Shown here in pieces: positions 7,521 to 19,900 of a stretch of 23,090 nucleotides of DNA. Each line of letters begins with the position of its first letter. Position 1 is the first letter of the stretch. The DNA comes from a virus. Position numbers and translations under genes: made by a program. Location of the stretch: positions 1-23,090 of IMG/VR virus record IMGVR_UViG_3300010354_000692, one strand, 5' to 3'. The notes under the pieces were generated by a model. It worked only from the letters and a program-made list of their open reading frames with translations, did not search any database and was not told the DNA's origin.

Positions 7521-10500
7521 ATGCCAGCAATAGATAGACAAAATAGATTACTAGCAGCAGAAGACTGGAAAAGAATTTATCAAAGTTTTAAAAATGCCGA
7601 TTTTCAAAGTTATGATTTTGAAAATCTACGTAGAGTAATGATAAATTATATCAGAGAAAATTATCCAGAAGATTTTAACGATTATATTGAATCTAGTGAA
7701 TATCTTGCTCTTATTGATGTCATCGCTTTTTTAGGACAAAGTATTAGTTTTAGAACAGATTTAAATTCTAGAGAAAATTTTTTAGAATTAGCTGAGCGTA
7801 GGGAAAGTGTATTAAGACTATCAAGATTGTTGGGCTATAATGCTAAAAGAAATATTAATGCAAGCGGTCTGCTAAGATTTAGTACAGTAAGCACCACTGA
7901 AAATGTGTTCGATTCTAACGGAAGAAATTTGTCTGGACAAATTATTGGCTGGAACGATCCTACGAATCTAAACTGGTTTGATCAATTTATTAAAGTTATC
8001 AACGCAGCATTGCCAGCGTCTAGACAATTCGGCAACCCTGATGACAAGGATGTTATAAACAACATTCCTACCGAGCAATATAGATTTCAAAGTGCCAATA
8101 CAGATGTACCAATTTATAGTTTTACTAAGTCTATTGACGGCAGAAACATGGTTTTTGAAATAGTTAGCTCTACATTTAAAAATTCATTGGACGTATATGA
8201 GGAACCGCCTAGTTTAGGTAATAGGATAGCATTTATATACCGAAATGACGGCAAGGGTAATGCCAGTGCTAATACAGGTTTTTTCATTTATTTTAAACAA
8301 GGAATTTTAAATCAAGGAACGTTCGATATCACACAACCTAGTACAAACGAAATTGTGGATATAGATGCTACAAATATAAATGATAGTGATGTTTGGTTAT
8401 ATAGATTAGATCAGAACGGTTTAGAATCGGAATATTGGCAAAAAGTACCAAGCTTAGAAGGTAATAATATCATCTATAACAGTTTATCGAAATCTGTCAG
8501 AAATATTTATAGTGTAACTACAAAGGCAGGTGACAGAGTTAGTTTAACATTTAGTGATGGTACTTTTGGAAATTTGCCTCTAGGCACCTTTAGAGCATAT
8601 TATAGAGTAAGTAACGGTTTATCTTATACAATAAATCCAAAAGATATTAGAAATGTTAATATTGATATTCCTTACATAAGTTCTTCAAATCAGTTAGAAA
8701 CTATTTCTATCTCTCTAAGTTTACAATCTAGTATAGATAATAGTAGTGAAACAGAAACTAATGATAGTATTAAAACAAATGCGCCAGCTACTTATTATAC
8801 TCAAAACAGAATGATTACTGCTGAAGATTATAATATCAGTCCTCTAAGTGTTAATCAAGAAGTAATAAAAGTAAAGTCAGTTAATAGAAGTTCTAGTGGT
8901 ATAAGTAGATATTTTGACTTAATTGATCCTACAGGAAAATACAGTAAAACTAATTTATTTGCTGATGATGGTGTAATCTATAATCAAGAATATACAGATA
9001 GTTTCAGATTCAGTTATCAAACACGTACAGATATTGAAGCAGTGATTTATAATCAAATTTCAGAATTACTTAAAACTGTACCTTTACGAGATTTTTATTA
9101 TAGTAAGTTTTTTAAAATTATAACAGATAGTTTAGATGTGAGTTGGTTTAGTAGAAGCTCAGAAACAAATCAATCTACCGGTTATATAGCAGATACTAGT
9201 ACAGGTGTAATTTATAAATTAGCCGAGTACACTTCAAATAGTTTACGGTACTTTACTGTAGGTACTCTTGCAAGGTTTATCTCAGGACCTGGTCGGTATT
9301 TTGATTTAGCAGACAATAATAAAATTAAAATAGGATCTGCAGGAGCTGCTAATACAGCCACTAGTTTATGGACTAAAGTTGTTAGTATTGCAGGAGACGG
9401 ATCAGCTAATAATACAGGAATATTAGTAGATGGTAGTGGACCAGTAATTTTAAATGATATAATTCCTCAAGGAGCTATATTAAGTACACTTATTCCTACA
9501 TTAAGATCTACAATAGAAGCAAGCACTATTTCTACTATGATAGACTTAATTTTTTCAAACAAACCATTTGGATTAAGATACGATATAGAAAATAGATCAT
9601 GGAAAATTGTTTTTGAATCAAATCTTAATACTGTAGATAACTTTAGTCTAGGTAAACAAGGAGATGTCAGTAATCAAAAATTAGATTCAAGTTGGTTAAT
9701 TTTGTTTACTACTGACACAGAATTTTATACAGTAAAAAGTAGACTTACGAGATACATCTTTGAAAGCGATTCACAAGTAAGATTTTATTATGATGCCAGC
9801 GACAAAGTATATGATACAAGAACAAATAGTACTGTGAAAGATAAAATAAAAATTTTAAGTATTAATACACAACCTAATTCTACTTTACCTTTCACTTATG
9901 ATAAGGATTGGGAGATCACTGAAGAATTTAAAGGATTAGATGGTTATGTGGATACAAAAAAAATACAAATTACATTCAGTGACACTGATGATGATAGTGT
10001 AGTAGATAATCCTGTATTGTTCGATGAAATAGTAGATGCTGCTAATACAACCTTACAAAATAAATTTATTATACAACAAAAATATGAGTTTGCAGAAGGA
10101 CAAGAAGATTACAAATATGTTTCTAATAGTGATCAAAAAGTTTTAATACTTGCGTCAGAATCAAATATTGGAAGTTTAGTTAACTATGCTGACGGTCAAT
10201 ATTTTTATTTTGATGATACAAAAACAGTGAAAAAATTAGACAAATCTACTAGTACTTTAAATGCAACTTTAGATTATAAATTATTCACAGGAAGAGATAA
10301 ATTAAAATTTCAATACACACATAATGCAGATTATGAGTCAAGGATTGACCCAGGCATTACAAATATAATAGACATTTATGTTTTAACAAGGAATTATGAT
10401 CAGATTTTTAGACAGTGGTTAAACGGGTCTATAAATGAAGAGCCGTTGCCTCTTAGTTCCGATAATTTGTATATCTTAATGAATCCAAAGTTGTCACAAA

Positions 10501-10976
10501 TAAAATCAATAAGTGATGAAATAATTTATCATCCGGTAAAATATAAAGTTTTATTCGGAGAAAAAGCTACGACTAATGTACAAGCTTTATTTAAAGTAGT
10601 CAAAAATACAGATATCGTAATAAGTGATAATGATGTCAAAGCAGGCGTACTTAGTGCTATTAATGAGTTTTTTGCTTTAGAAAATTGGGATTTTGGAGAT
10701 AATTTTTATTTTTCAGAATTAGCAACTTATGTAATGACACAATTAAGTCCTTATATTGTGAATTTTATTTTAGTGCCTAAACAATCAGATTTAAATTTTG
10801 GTGCATTATATGAAATAAGATCAGAAAAAGATCAAATTTTTATTAATGGTGCAGGTATTAATGATATTGAAATAATTAACACAATAACAGCTAGTAAATT
10901 AAAAGCTAGCGGAGCAATTTATGCTAGTCAAACAGTTACAGGACAGCAATCTATAACGAGTTCGGAGATTAATTAA
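7521..10976 (+). CDS. 6: Baseplate wedge protein gp6, enlarged (1151 residues)
   Basis: gp6 forms the ring that links the wedges and is central to sheath contraction. The N-terminus has the family pattern YDFENLRRVM, IESSEYLALIDVIAFLGQSI and SRENFLELAERRESVLRLSR with LLGYNAKR (31-110), parallel to T4's YDFEGSRLNVLCDLLAYNT and RTANLRSSVVQAAQDNGY. Residues 342-366 (LTFSDGTFGNLPLGTFRAYY) match the gp6/baseplate-J core, and 418-437 (TNAPATYYTQNRMITAEDYN) match T4's RETQQRCVTATDYD region. The C-terminal block holds DNDVKAGVLSAINEFFALEN and WDFGDNFYFSELATYVMTQL. T4 gp6 has 660 residues; most of the extra length is a Ser/Thr/Asp-rich beta-type insertion at about 530-940. The ribosome site is weak (GGGA). 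Its TAA shares one base with the next ATG. Confidence 0.9.
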   Translation: MPAIDRQNRLLAAEDWKRIYQSFKNADFQSYDFENLRRVMINYIRENYPEDFNDYIESSEYLALIDVIAFLGQSISFRTDLNSRENFLELAERRESVLRLSRLLGYNAKRNINASGLLRFSTVSTTENVFDSNGRNLSGQIIGWNDPTNLNWFDQFIKVINAALPASRQFGNPDDKDVINNIPTEQYRFQSANTDVPIYSFTKSIDGRNMVFEIVSSTFKNSLDVYEEPPSLGNRIAFIYRNDGKGNASANTGFFIYFKQGILNQGTFDITQPSTNEIVDIDATNINDSDVWLYRLDQNGLESEYWQKVPSLEGNNIIYNSLSKSVRNIYSVTTKAGDRVSLTFSDGTFGNLPLGTFRAYYRVSNGLSYTINPKDIRNVNIDIPYISSSNQLETISISLSLQSSIDNSSETETNDSIKTNAPATYYTQNRMITAEDYNISPLSVNQEVIKVKSVNRSSSGISRYFDLIDPTGKYSKTNLFADDGVIYNQEYTDSFRFSYQTRTDIEAVIYNQISELLKTVPLRDFYYSKFFKIITDSLDVSWFSRSSETNQSTGYIADTSTGVIYKLAEYTSNSLRYFTVGTLARFISGPGRYFDLADNNKIKIGSAGAANTATSLWTKVVSIAGDGSANNTGILVDGSGPVILNDIIPQGAILSTLIPTLRSTIEASTISTMIDLIFSNKPFGLRYDIENRSWKIVFESNLNTVDNFSLGKQGDVSNQKLDSSWLILFTTDTEFYTVKSRLTRYIFESDSQVRFYYDASDKVYDTRTNSTVKDKIKILSINTQPNSTLPFTYDKDWEITEEFKGLDGYVDTKKIQITFSDTDDDSVVDNPVLFDEIVDAANTTLQNKFIIQQKYEFAEGQEDYKYVSNSDQKVLILASESNIGSLVNYADGQYFYFDDTKTVKKLDKSTSTLNATLDYKLFTGRDKLKFQYTHNADYESRIDPGITNIIDIYVLTRNYDQIFRQWLNGSINEEPLPLSSDNLYILMNPKLSQIKSISDEIIYHPVKYKVLFGEKATTNVQALFKVVKNTDIVISDNDVKAGVLSAINEFFALENWDFGDNFYFSELATYVMTQLSPYIVNFILVPKQSDLNFGALYEIRSEKDQIFINGAGINDIEIINTITASKLKASGAIYASQTVTGQQSITSSEIN

Positions 10977-13900
10977 TGGCAGATCAAGAAGAACCTAATC
11001 TACCAATTGGTATTAATGAAGAAAGAAAAAGTGTTAATTTATTACCAAAATATTATAGGACTAATACTAATTCTAAGTTCTTAGATGCAACAGTAGATAA
11101 TCTGACACAACCTGGCACAGTTAAAAAACTAAATGGATTCATAGGAAGACAAAACGGTAAAGCTGTAAAAGCTTCTGATATTTTTGTTTCTGCGTCAGAT
11201 ACTTCACGACAAAATTATCAATTAGAACCTGCTGCTGTTATTAAAGATGAATTTGAAAATATTACATTTTTTAAAGACTACTTAGATTACATTAATCAAA
11301 TTAAGATTTTCGGCGGCAACGTAGATAATCATGAAAGATTAAATGAACAAGAATTCTATAGTTGGAATCCACAAATAAATTGGGATAAATTTGTTAATTT
11401 TCAAAACTATTATTGGTTACCTTACGGGCCCGATCCAATAAGTGTAGTAGGACAACAGCAGGAAATTATAAGCACATACACTGTAAATTTAGTCAATGAC
11501 GGAGATAATTTAGCATATGTAATGTCTCCTGATGGACTTACTAGAAACCCTACTATTACCTTATTTAGAGGACAAACATATAGATTTGAGATCAATAGTC
11601 CTGATAATCCTTTTAGTTTTAAAACTGCAAGAACAACAGATAATTTAAATCGATATTCAACAGGTATTTCTTCGAATTCAGTTTCTGTAGGAACTATCAC
11701 CTTTACAGTAAGTGTTAATGCTCCTGATGTAATTTTTTATTGTAGCGAAGCAGATGCAAATGCAGGAGGCGCAATACACATTTTAGACATAGAAGAAAAT
11801 ACATTTTTAAATGTAGAAACAGATATCATAGGAAAAAAATCATATTCTATTCCAACTAATAACATTAGCTTATCTAATGGAATGAAATTAAAGTTTGAAG
11901 GTAACGTAACTCCAGAAATTTACAGTGATGGTTATTGGTATGTCGAAGGTGTTGGTTCAGCAATTAGATTAATATCAGATCAAGATTTAGATATAATTTC
12001 ATCTTATAGCGAAGAAAAAGAATTATTATTTGATGATACAGCTTTTGATAAAGATCCTTTTAGCACAGCGAGTGCCTTTCCAATTAATAAAGATTATATA
12101 ACAATCAATCGTGCTAGCCCTGACAGGAATCCTTGGTCTAGATATAACAGATGGTTCCATCAAGATGTTATTATAGCATCCGCACAAAGTAGAAATCAAT
12201 TAGCAGAATTTGATCAATCGGCAAGAGCTAATAGATGTATAATAGAATTCGATGCAGGTTTAAAATTATTTAATTTTGGACACAAGGCTAAGAAAAATGT
12301 TAGTTTAATAGACACATTTACTACAGATATATTCTCTACAATTGAAGGATCATTAGGCTATAATGTAGATGGAATAGATTTAGTAGATGGTATGCGTGTT
12401 TTATTCATAGCAGATACAGATAGATTAGTTAAAAATAAAATTTTTAAAGTAAATTTTATAGAAGTAATTGTTCCATCTCGTCAAATAGAATTTGATGCTT
12501 CAATAGTTGATAAAGATAATAATATTTTAAATTTCAATAATGAACATGGTCTAACGTCAGGGCAGCAAGTATTTTATTTGAACAACGGAAATGCTAATAT
12601 TTCTGGATTACTTAATAGGAAATTATATTATGTTTCTGTTATTTCTGCAACAAAAATAAAATTATTTACAGATAAATTATTAACTTTTGAGGTTGATATA
12701 TTTGATATAGGTTCTGGACAACATAAAGTCGAGTTATTTCAAGGAAAACGTAGACAAATAAATCTTACAGAAGAGCCTGACATTGATCCTATCTTAAACG
12801 AGACTGTTTTAATAGAACAAGGATTACAAAATCAAGGACAAATGTATTATTATGATGGTGAAACTTGGAAATTAGGTCAAGTAAAGTCTACAGTTAATCA
12901 GCCTCCATTATTTGATATCTTTGATTCTGAAGGTAATAGTTTTGGTGATCTGTTGGTGTACGACAGTTCTACATTTAGCGGAACTAAATTATTTTCTTAT
13001 AAAATAGGAACAGGAAATGTTGATTCAGTTCTTGGGTTTGCTTTAAGTTATAAAAATATCAATAATATTGGGGATATTGTTTTTGACTTCAATATACTTA
13101 GTGATAGTTTTACCTATAAATCTTTGGCAGTAGTTAAAAGCTTAAAAATAGATATTGGTTTTTTAAAAGTAATTTCGGATCTTGATAACTTTAATTATAC
13201 TAACGGCTGGACGAAATGTCAAGTAGCTAATGTTCAACCTATAGTAAGAATTTTTAAAAATTCTAATTTAGTAAATGATTTTCCAGTTGATGTTTATGAT
13301 AATACCGATGATCTAAACGATTTGGATGTTAAAGTTCTTGTTAACGGAATAAGATTAAAAAAAGAAGATTATACTATACAAGATGGAGTTGTTAGAAAAT
13401 TTGTAAGGTTGAACACGGATGTAGGACTTGATGATGTCGTCACTCTAAGATGTTTTGCATCTCAAAATAAAAATGATAAAGGATATTATGAAATCCCAGT
13501 TAACTTACAAAATAACCCATTAAACAATGCTTTAGAGTCTTTTACTTTAGGTGAAGTGATCGATCATGTAGGAAGTATAGCAGATAACAATAATGAGTTC
13601 GTCGGCGAATTTCCAGGAAAAGGTAATTTAAGAGATTTATCAAATGTAAGTGGATATGGAACTAAATTTTTACAACATAGCGGACCTTTAAATTTATCTT
13701 TATATCATCTAACACAAAAAAGTTTTAATTTAATAAAGGCCTTAGAAAAATCAAGTTTAGATTACGGTAAGTTTAAAAGAGCTTTTTTAAGTGCAGCTTC
13801 TACAAGTGACATAACCACAGATACTAGACAGCATGTTGATTACATATTAGAAAAAATAACTAAAGATCAACCAAAATCTTTACCGTATTATTTGTCTGAT

Positions 13901-16900
13901 ATGTTTGCTTTTGTAGGATCAAACAGATATGAATTTGTAGTAAGAGATTCTAGAATTAAAATTTATCCTTTAACAACAAATTTTAATTTAGATAATCTTA
14001 GTAATAGAGCTGTTTATGTCTATCTAAATGATCAACATTTAATATATGAAAAGGACTATGAATTTGGAACAGAACCTTTTATAAACTTACTAATTGATTT
14101 AGCAGAAAATGACAAAGTACAAATATATGAATATGAAAGCACAGACGGAACTTTTTGCCCGCCAACACCATCTAAATTAGGGATTTACCCCAAGTATGAA
14201 CCTAAGAAATATATAGATAACACCTATCTTACTCCAACCGAAGTTATACAAGGACACGATGGAAGTATCACTATAGCCTTCGGAGATTATAGAGATGATA
14301 TGTTGTTAGAATTAGAAAAACGAATTTTTAACAACATTAAGATAAAATACGATTCTGATATTTTTAACATTTATGATTTTATTCCAGGGTATGAAAGAAG
14401 TATTTCATATTCTAAAGTAGAAGTAGACAATGTTATTGCATCACTGTTTTTCCAGTGGACTTCTAATATAAATCAAGACTATACAAAACAGCTTGAGTGG
14501 GATTCTGAGAATTCTTTTACTTTTAACTACAGAGATAATTATGCTCCTGACGGAACTGATGTTCCTGCATTTTGGAGAGGTATTTATAAGTGGTTTTTAG
14601 ATACAGATAGACCACATACTCATCCGTGGGAGTGCTTAGGTTTTACACTACAACCTAAGTGGTGGAATGAAGTTTACGGTCCAGCACCTTATACTAAAGA
14701 TAATTTAATTTTATGGGATGATTTACGTCAAGGTATTATTAGAGAGCCAGGAAAACCAATAACTATTAACACTCAGTTTGTAAGAAGTATTTTAACTGAA
14801 AGATGTCCTGTTGATGAAGAAGGAAATTTAATTTCACCTTTATCTTCTAATTTTGTTAGCGGTTATATAAAACCAACAGCAGAAGGTTATTATACATTCG
14901 GAGATCAGGGACCAGTTGAAACTGCTTGGCGACGTAGTAGCTATTATGCTTTTGCTCTAATTCAAACAGCACTATTATTAAAACCAAACAAAGTTTTAGC
15001 CACATGTTTAGACAGAAGTAGAGTTAATCGCAATCTCACCAACCAACTAGTTTATAGTCATACTAATCTTAGAATTAAATTAAAAGATATAATAATGCCA
15101 TCTACTGTAAAAAGTTCGGCTAGAATTTTTACTTCTGGATTAATTAATTACATTGTAGATTATGTTAATTCAGATATAACAAGTTTATTAGAAAATTATG
15201 TTTATGATTTACAAAATTTAAAAAATAATTTATCAAGTAAATTAGGAGGATTTACTACACAAAATAAATTTAAACTTTTATTAGACAGTAAATCTCCTAC
15301 TAGTGTAGGGGGTGTGTTTGTACCAACTGATAATTATAAAATTGCATTAAACACATCTAGTCCAATTAAAAAAATTACATACAGCGGCATAATTATTACA
15401 AAATTTGCGGACGGATTCGAGATAAGAGGTTACATTCAAACTCAACCGTACTTTGTTTATTTTCCTTATAGATTAACTGATAAGGTCATTCGAGTAGGAA
15501 GTATTTCAGAAAGCTTTGTATTATGGCAAACAGGAAAAAATTACATAGCCGGAAAAATTGTAAATTACAATGGCGAATACTATAGAGTTAAAACTAGTCA
15601 CGAAACTGATGAAAATTTTAATCCTGAGTTGTATGCTAAGTTATCAGGACTTCCCCAAACAGGCGGAAGAGAAGCAGTTTTAAGGAAAAATTGGGACACA
15701 AAAAATCCTCAAAAACTTACATACGGTACAAAATTTAGAACTATTCAAGAAGTAGTAGATTTTATTCAAGGTTATGGTGCTTATTTAGAATCAGAAGGAA
15801 TAATCTTAGAAGAATATAACGCCAATCTTAAAACAGTAATAAATTGGGAAACCAGTATTAAAGAATTTTTATTTTGGACAACACAAAATTGGGCTGAAGG
15901 ATCGGCAATAAGTTTAAGTCCAGCAGCAGATCTATTAACTCTTAAATTAGACAGATGTGTTGTTAATGATGTTAAAGATCCTTTTTACGGTTATAATATT
16001 TTTAAAGTAGATGGTTCCATATTAGATGATAGTTTTACTAATGTTTCTAGGAATGAAAGTAATTTTAATTTAAGACCGATTAACACAAATCAAGGAATAT
16101 ACGGAGCAGTTCTATATCTTGTTCAAAAAGAACATATATTGATTTTAGATAATACTACTTTGTTTAATGATGTTATATACGATGTAGAACCAGGTTACAG
16201 ACAGGAAAGAATTAAAGTTATAGGATACATTAGCTCAGCATGGAACGGAGGATTTAATGTTCCAGGATTCATTTTTGATAATGCAACTATTTCTAATTAC
16301 GAACCATACGTAGATTATAATTTAGGTGACATTGTAAAATATAAAGAATTTTATTATAGTGCTAAGTCTCGTATTACAGGATCGAGCGAATTCGTTTCTA
16401 AAGAATGGGTAAGACTAGATGAAAAACCAGTGGCAAAATTAATTCCTAATTGGGATTATAGAGCAGAACAATTTACAGATTTTTATGATTTAGATACAGA
16501 TAATTTTGATTCCGAACAACAAAGATTAGCACAACATTTAATTGGCTATCAAAATAGACAATATCTTGAAAATATTATTAAAGATGATGTTAGTCAGTAT
16601 AAATTTTATCAGGGAATGATAACAGAAAAGGGAACGCAAAATGTTCTTAGTAAGTTATTCGATGTTCTAAGTGCTGATGAGCAAGACAGTTTAACTTTTA
16701 ACGAGGAATGGGCTGTACGTGTAGGTGAGTATGGTGCCATAGATTCTTTTAATGAAATTGAATTAAAATTAGACGAGAAAGAATTTAAATTAAGTCCGCA
16801 GCCTGTAGAATTAGTTCAAATTAAAGATCCTTCAATAGTAGACTTCGTCTATAGACAAACACCATCAGATATCTATATTAAACCGGTAGGATATAATAAT

Positions 16901-19900
16901 AATCCATTTCCGACAAGTAACCAAGAAAAATATTTAAGATCCCCAGGATATGTAAGATATGAAGATGTTAAAATATATGCTGACAATTTACAAACAGCAA
17001 CACTTAATGGAGTCTCTTCATTTAACGAGGGAGATTATGTTTGGTGCGCTTTTGAAAATAAAGAATGGAATGTATACAGATTCACAAAAAATACATTCAT
17101 TCCTACTTTCATAGAATATGAGAATAATATATTAACCATAACTTGTGATAAAATTCCAGATATTAATATAGGCGATTTTATAGCTATAAAACAAACGTCA
17201 TCGTTAGATAATTTTTATACAATTAAAAATATTATAGGTAGAAAAATAATAATTGAAGCTGTTATCTCAGGATGGATTAATCCTTTTACTGAGTACAATA
17301 CTATTTTAACTTTTAAGTTTATTTCTAGTAGAATTGATAATATAGATAAAGCTAATGAACATCTGCCATCTAATATTAAAGAAAATGAACTATTATGGGT
17401 AGATAATAATGGGCTAGGACTTTTTACTACATATAAAAATAATAAAATCTTTGACAGAGAAGAATTTGATAACACAGGGGCTAGTCTAAATTATAAATTT
17501 GGCAATAAGGTTAGTATTACTAAAAATGGAAATATTGCAGCAGTTACAACTAATGATAATGTCTTAATTTTCAATAGATCAGGTAGAGGTTATTCTTGGC
17601 AGCAAATACAAACAATAACACCTAACACCGATATTGCTAGTGCTATCGAATTAAATTTTGGTGTGGAAACCGCCTTTAGCCCAGATGGAGAGTGGTTAGC
17701 CATCTCGGCCCCTACTGCAAGTTTTGTAAAGTCAAGGTGGGTAGGAGAATTTAACAGATTAAGCAGTTATTCACTCTCTGATATAGTTCAGGTCAAAAAT
17801 GTTCATTTTAGTGCAAAACAAGGATATACGTTTGTCAACGATGGTTCTTCTCTCTATGATGTTAATAAATTTAATCAAGATTGGGTTCCGGCATATTTAA
17901 TACCAACAGATATAAGCAAACCTGCAAGTGGATTGAATAGACAAGGATATGTTAACATTTACAAGAAGCAGTCGGGTAATAATAGATACATTTTTAATAG
18001 TAGTTTTGTAAGTCCTAATCCAACAGATAATGAAAAGTTTGGCAGTAAATTAGAATTTGCAAAGCAGGGAGAAGAATATGTTTTAGCCGTAAGTAGTTTA
18101 GGTTATAACAATAATCAAGGTAGAGTATATCTATTTAGATATGGAACGACAGAAACTGATAGTACTGTTAGTTTATGGCAAATGGATTATGACAGAAATT
18201 ATGTAGGACTTTATAATCCTTTAAATCAGTATTATGCCGGAGATATTGTATTTAGAGCACACTTATCTGTAACCGCAGGTTCTTTTGTAGTTGGAAAATC
18301 ATACATAATTGAAACTTTAGGCACTACTAACTTTACTCTCATAGGAGCCTCATCTAATACTATGGGCGATTTATTTGTTGCAACTGGTGTAGGAACTGGA
18401 ACAGGCACTGCTTATGAACCTGATTTGTATGATGAATTTTTATTTTATAGATGTTTAGCAGATCAAGATCCAGCACCAATGGAGACTAATTCCAGTGCAT
18501 GGGAAGTGATCGAAGATCCTAACGTATTAGGCTTTTTCCCTCAACAAATCCAAGATAATACAATTACTGATGCAAACCTTGATGTTTATCCGTCTACTAA
18601 TCAAAACGTAGAATCAGTGTTACAAGGAGATTTGTTTGGTTATGATGTGAGAATGTCTGAAGATGGATTAAAATTAATTATTTCAGCTCCTGCCGCAGAT
18701 CATGCTAACCATACAAATTATAAAGGAAGATTTAGAACTAATCAAAGATACGATGTAAATGATGTTGTTTACCATAACGGTTTTTATTATGCATATAAAA
18801 GATCGTTCGATAGTTCTCTTCCTAGTGCATTTGTTTCGGCCGATTGGAGATTGCTAGATTACGATATTTTTGATCCTAACAATGTGTACAATATTGGTGA
18901 TATTGTTTATTATAATAATTTTTTATGGAAGGCAAAAACAAAAATATATGGTGATGGTAGCACAATTAACTTAACTACACAAGACTGGGAAGTTCAGCCA
19001 AATCCTATTGATCCAAATACAGGAAAAGTTTTTGTATATGAGTATAACGGAGAATCATTTGTATTAGTAGATACGTTAGGATCTCAAAATCTAAAAATAA
19101 ACACTAAAGAACGATTTGGAGAATCTATAGCGATTTCTGCTACAGGTAATTACCTAGCAGTTAGTTCTATACTAACAGATGAAGCACAGTTAGATCAAGG
19201 CAGAGTTCTTGTTTTTGAATCAAGTACAAGTACTTTTTCTAAGATTCAAGATCTTTATAGCATTCAAAAAGAGCCAAGAGAAAAGTTTGGTATGTTTATA
19301 GATTTTATGAATGACGATCAAACCTTGGTTGTTTTTAGTGTTAACGGAGATGTATCTAATGAAACTATTTTTGATTCAAGAGAAACATATTTTGATAGTA
19401 AGACTCTAAAAATAGTGGATGTGCTTAAAGATACAGGTAGGATTGATATTTTTGATAGATATTATTCTACATTTATCTATGGAGAATCTTTAACTTCATC
19501 TGCAACTAATGATGTAAATGATAGTTATGGAAGAACTATTGCTGTAGGAAATAATACAGTGCTAGTAGGTGCACCAACAGATGATGATTATGAAGTAGAT
19601 GCAGGTAAAGTTTACAGTTATACAAAACCAAATAGATTGTGTTGGGAAGTAAAAGATGTTGAAAAACACATTGCCAGCGCCAATAAAATTAAAAAAGCTT
19701 TTTTATACAATAAAGTTAACAACAATATTGTAGCCTATTTAGATGTAATTGATCCTTTACAAGGTAAGATAGCCGGGATAGCCGATCAAGAATTAAGATA
19801 TAAAACATATTTTGATCCTGCTTTTTATTCAGTAGGCAATCAAACTGTAAATGTAGATACCGGATTAAATTGGACTTCATCACATAAGGGTATGTTATGG

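Larger units (their letters stand above)
17498..19630 (+). repeat. Seven FG-GAP-like repeats: predicted seven-bladed beta-propeller
   Basis: Seven F/Y-G starts occur at residues 2175, 2228, 2355, 2554, 2714, 2771 and 2851: FGNKVSITKNGNIAAVTT, FGVETAFSPDGEWLAISAP, FGSKLEFAKQGEEYVLAVSS, FGYDVRMSEDGLKLIISAP, FGESIAISATGNYLAVSS, FGMFIDFMNDDQTLVVFSV and YGRTIAVGNNTVLVGAP. Each is followed by a closing strand of the type G-x-V-x-x-F/Y (GYVNIYK, GRVYLFR, GKVFVYE, GRVLVFE, GRIDIFD, GKVYSYT; NVLIFNR for the first). The pattern F-G-x-x-[VI]-x-[IF]-x-x-[DG]-G-x-x-L-A-[VI]-x-[SA]-[AS]-P with G-x-V-Y-x-F is that of FG-GAP repeats, and seven copies is the usual number for an integrin-type propeller. Large insertions sit in blades 2, 3 and 4. 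Confidence 0.8.

Noticed and set aside
11422-11700. Minus-strand open frame of 92 codons
   Set aside because: It is antisense to the cupredoxin-like region of the giant gene, whose plus-strand motifs are clear.
17215-17475. Minus-strand open frame of 86 codons, hydrophobic, with a membrane-protein look
   Set aside because: It is antisense within the giant gene; hydrophobic runs are expected on the complement of Asn/Lys/Glu-rich coding sequence.
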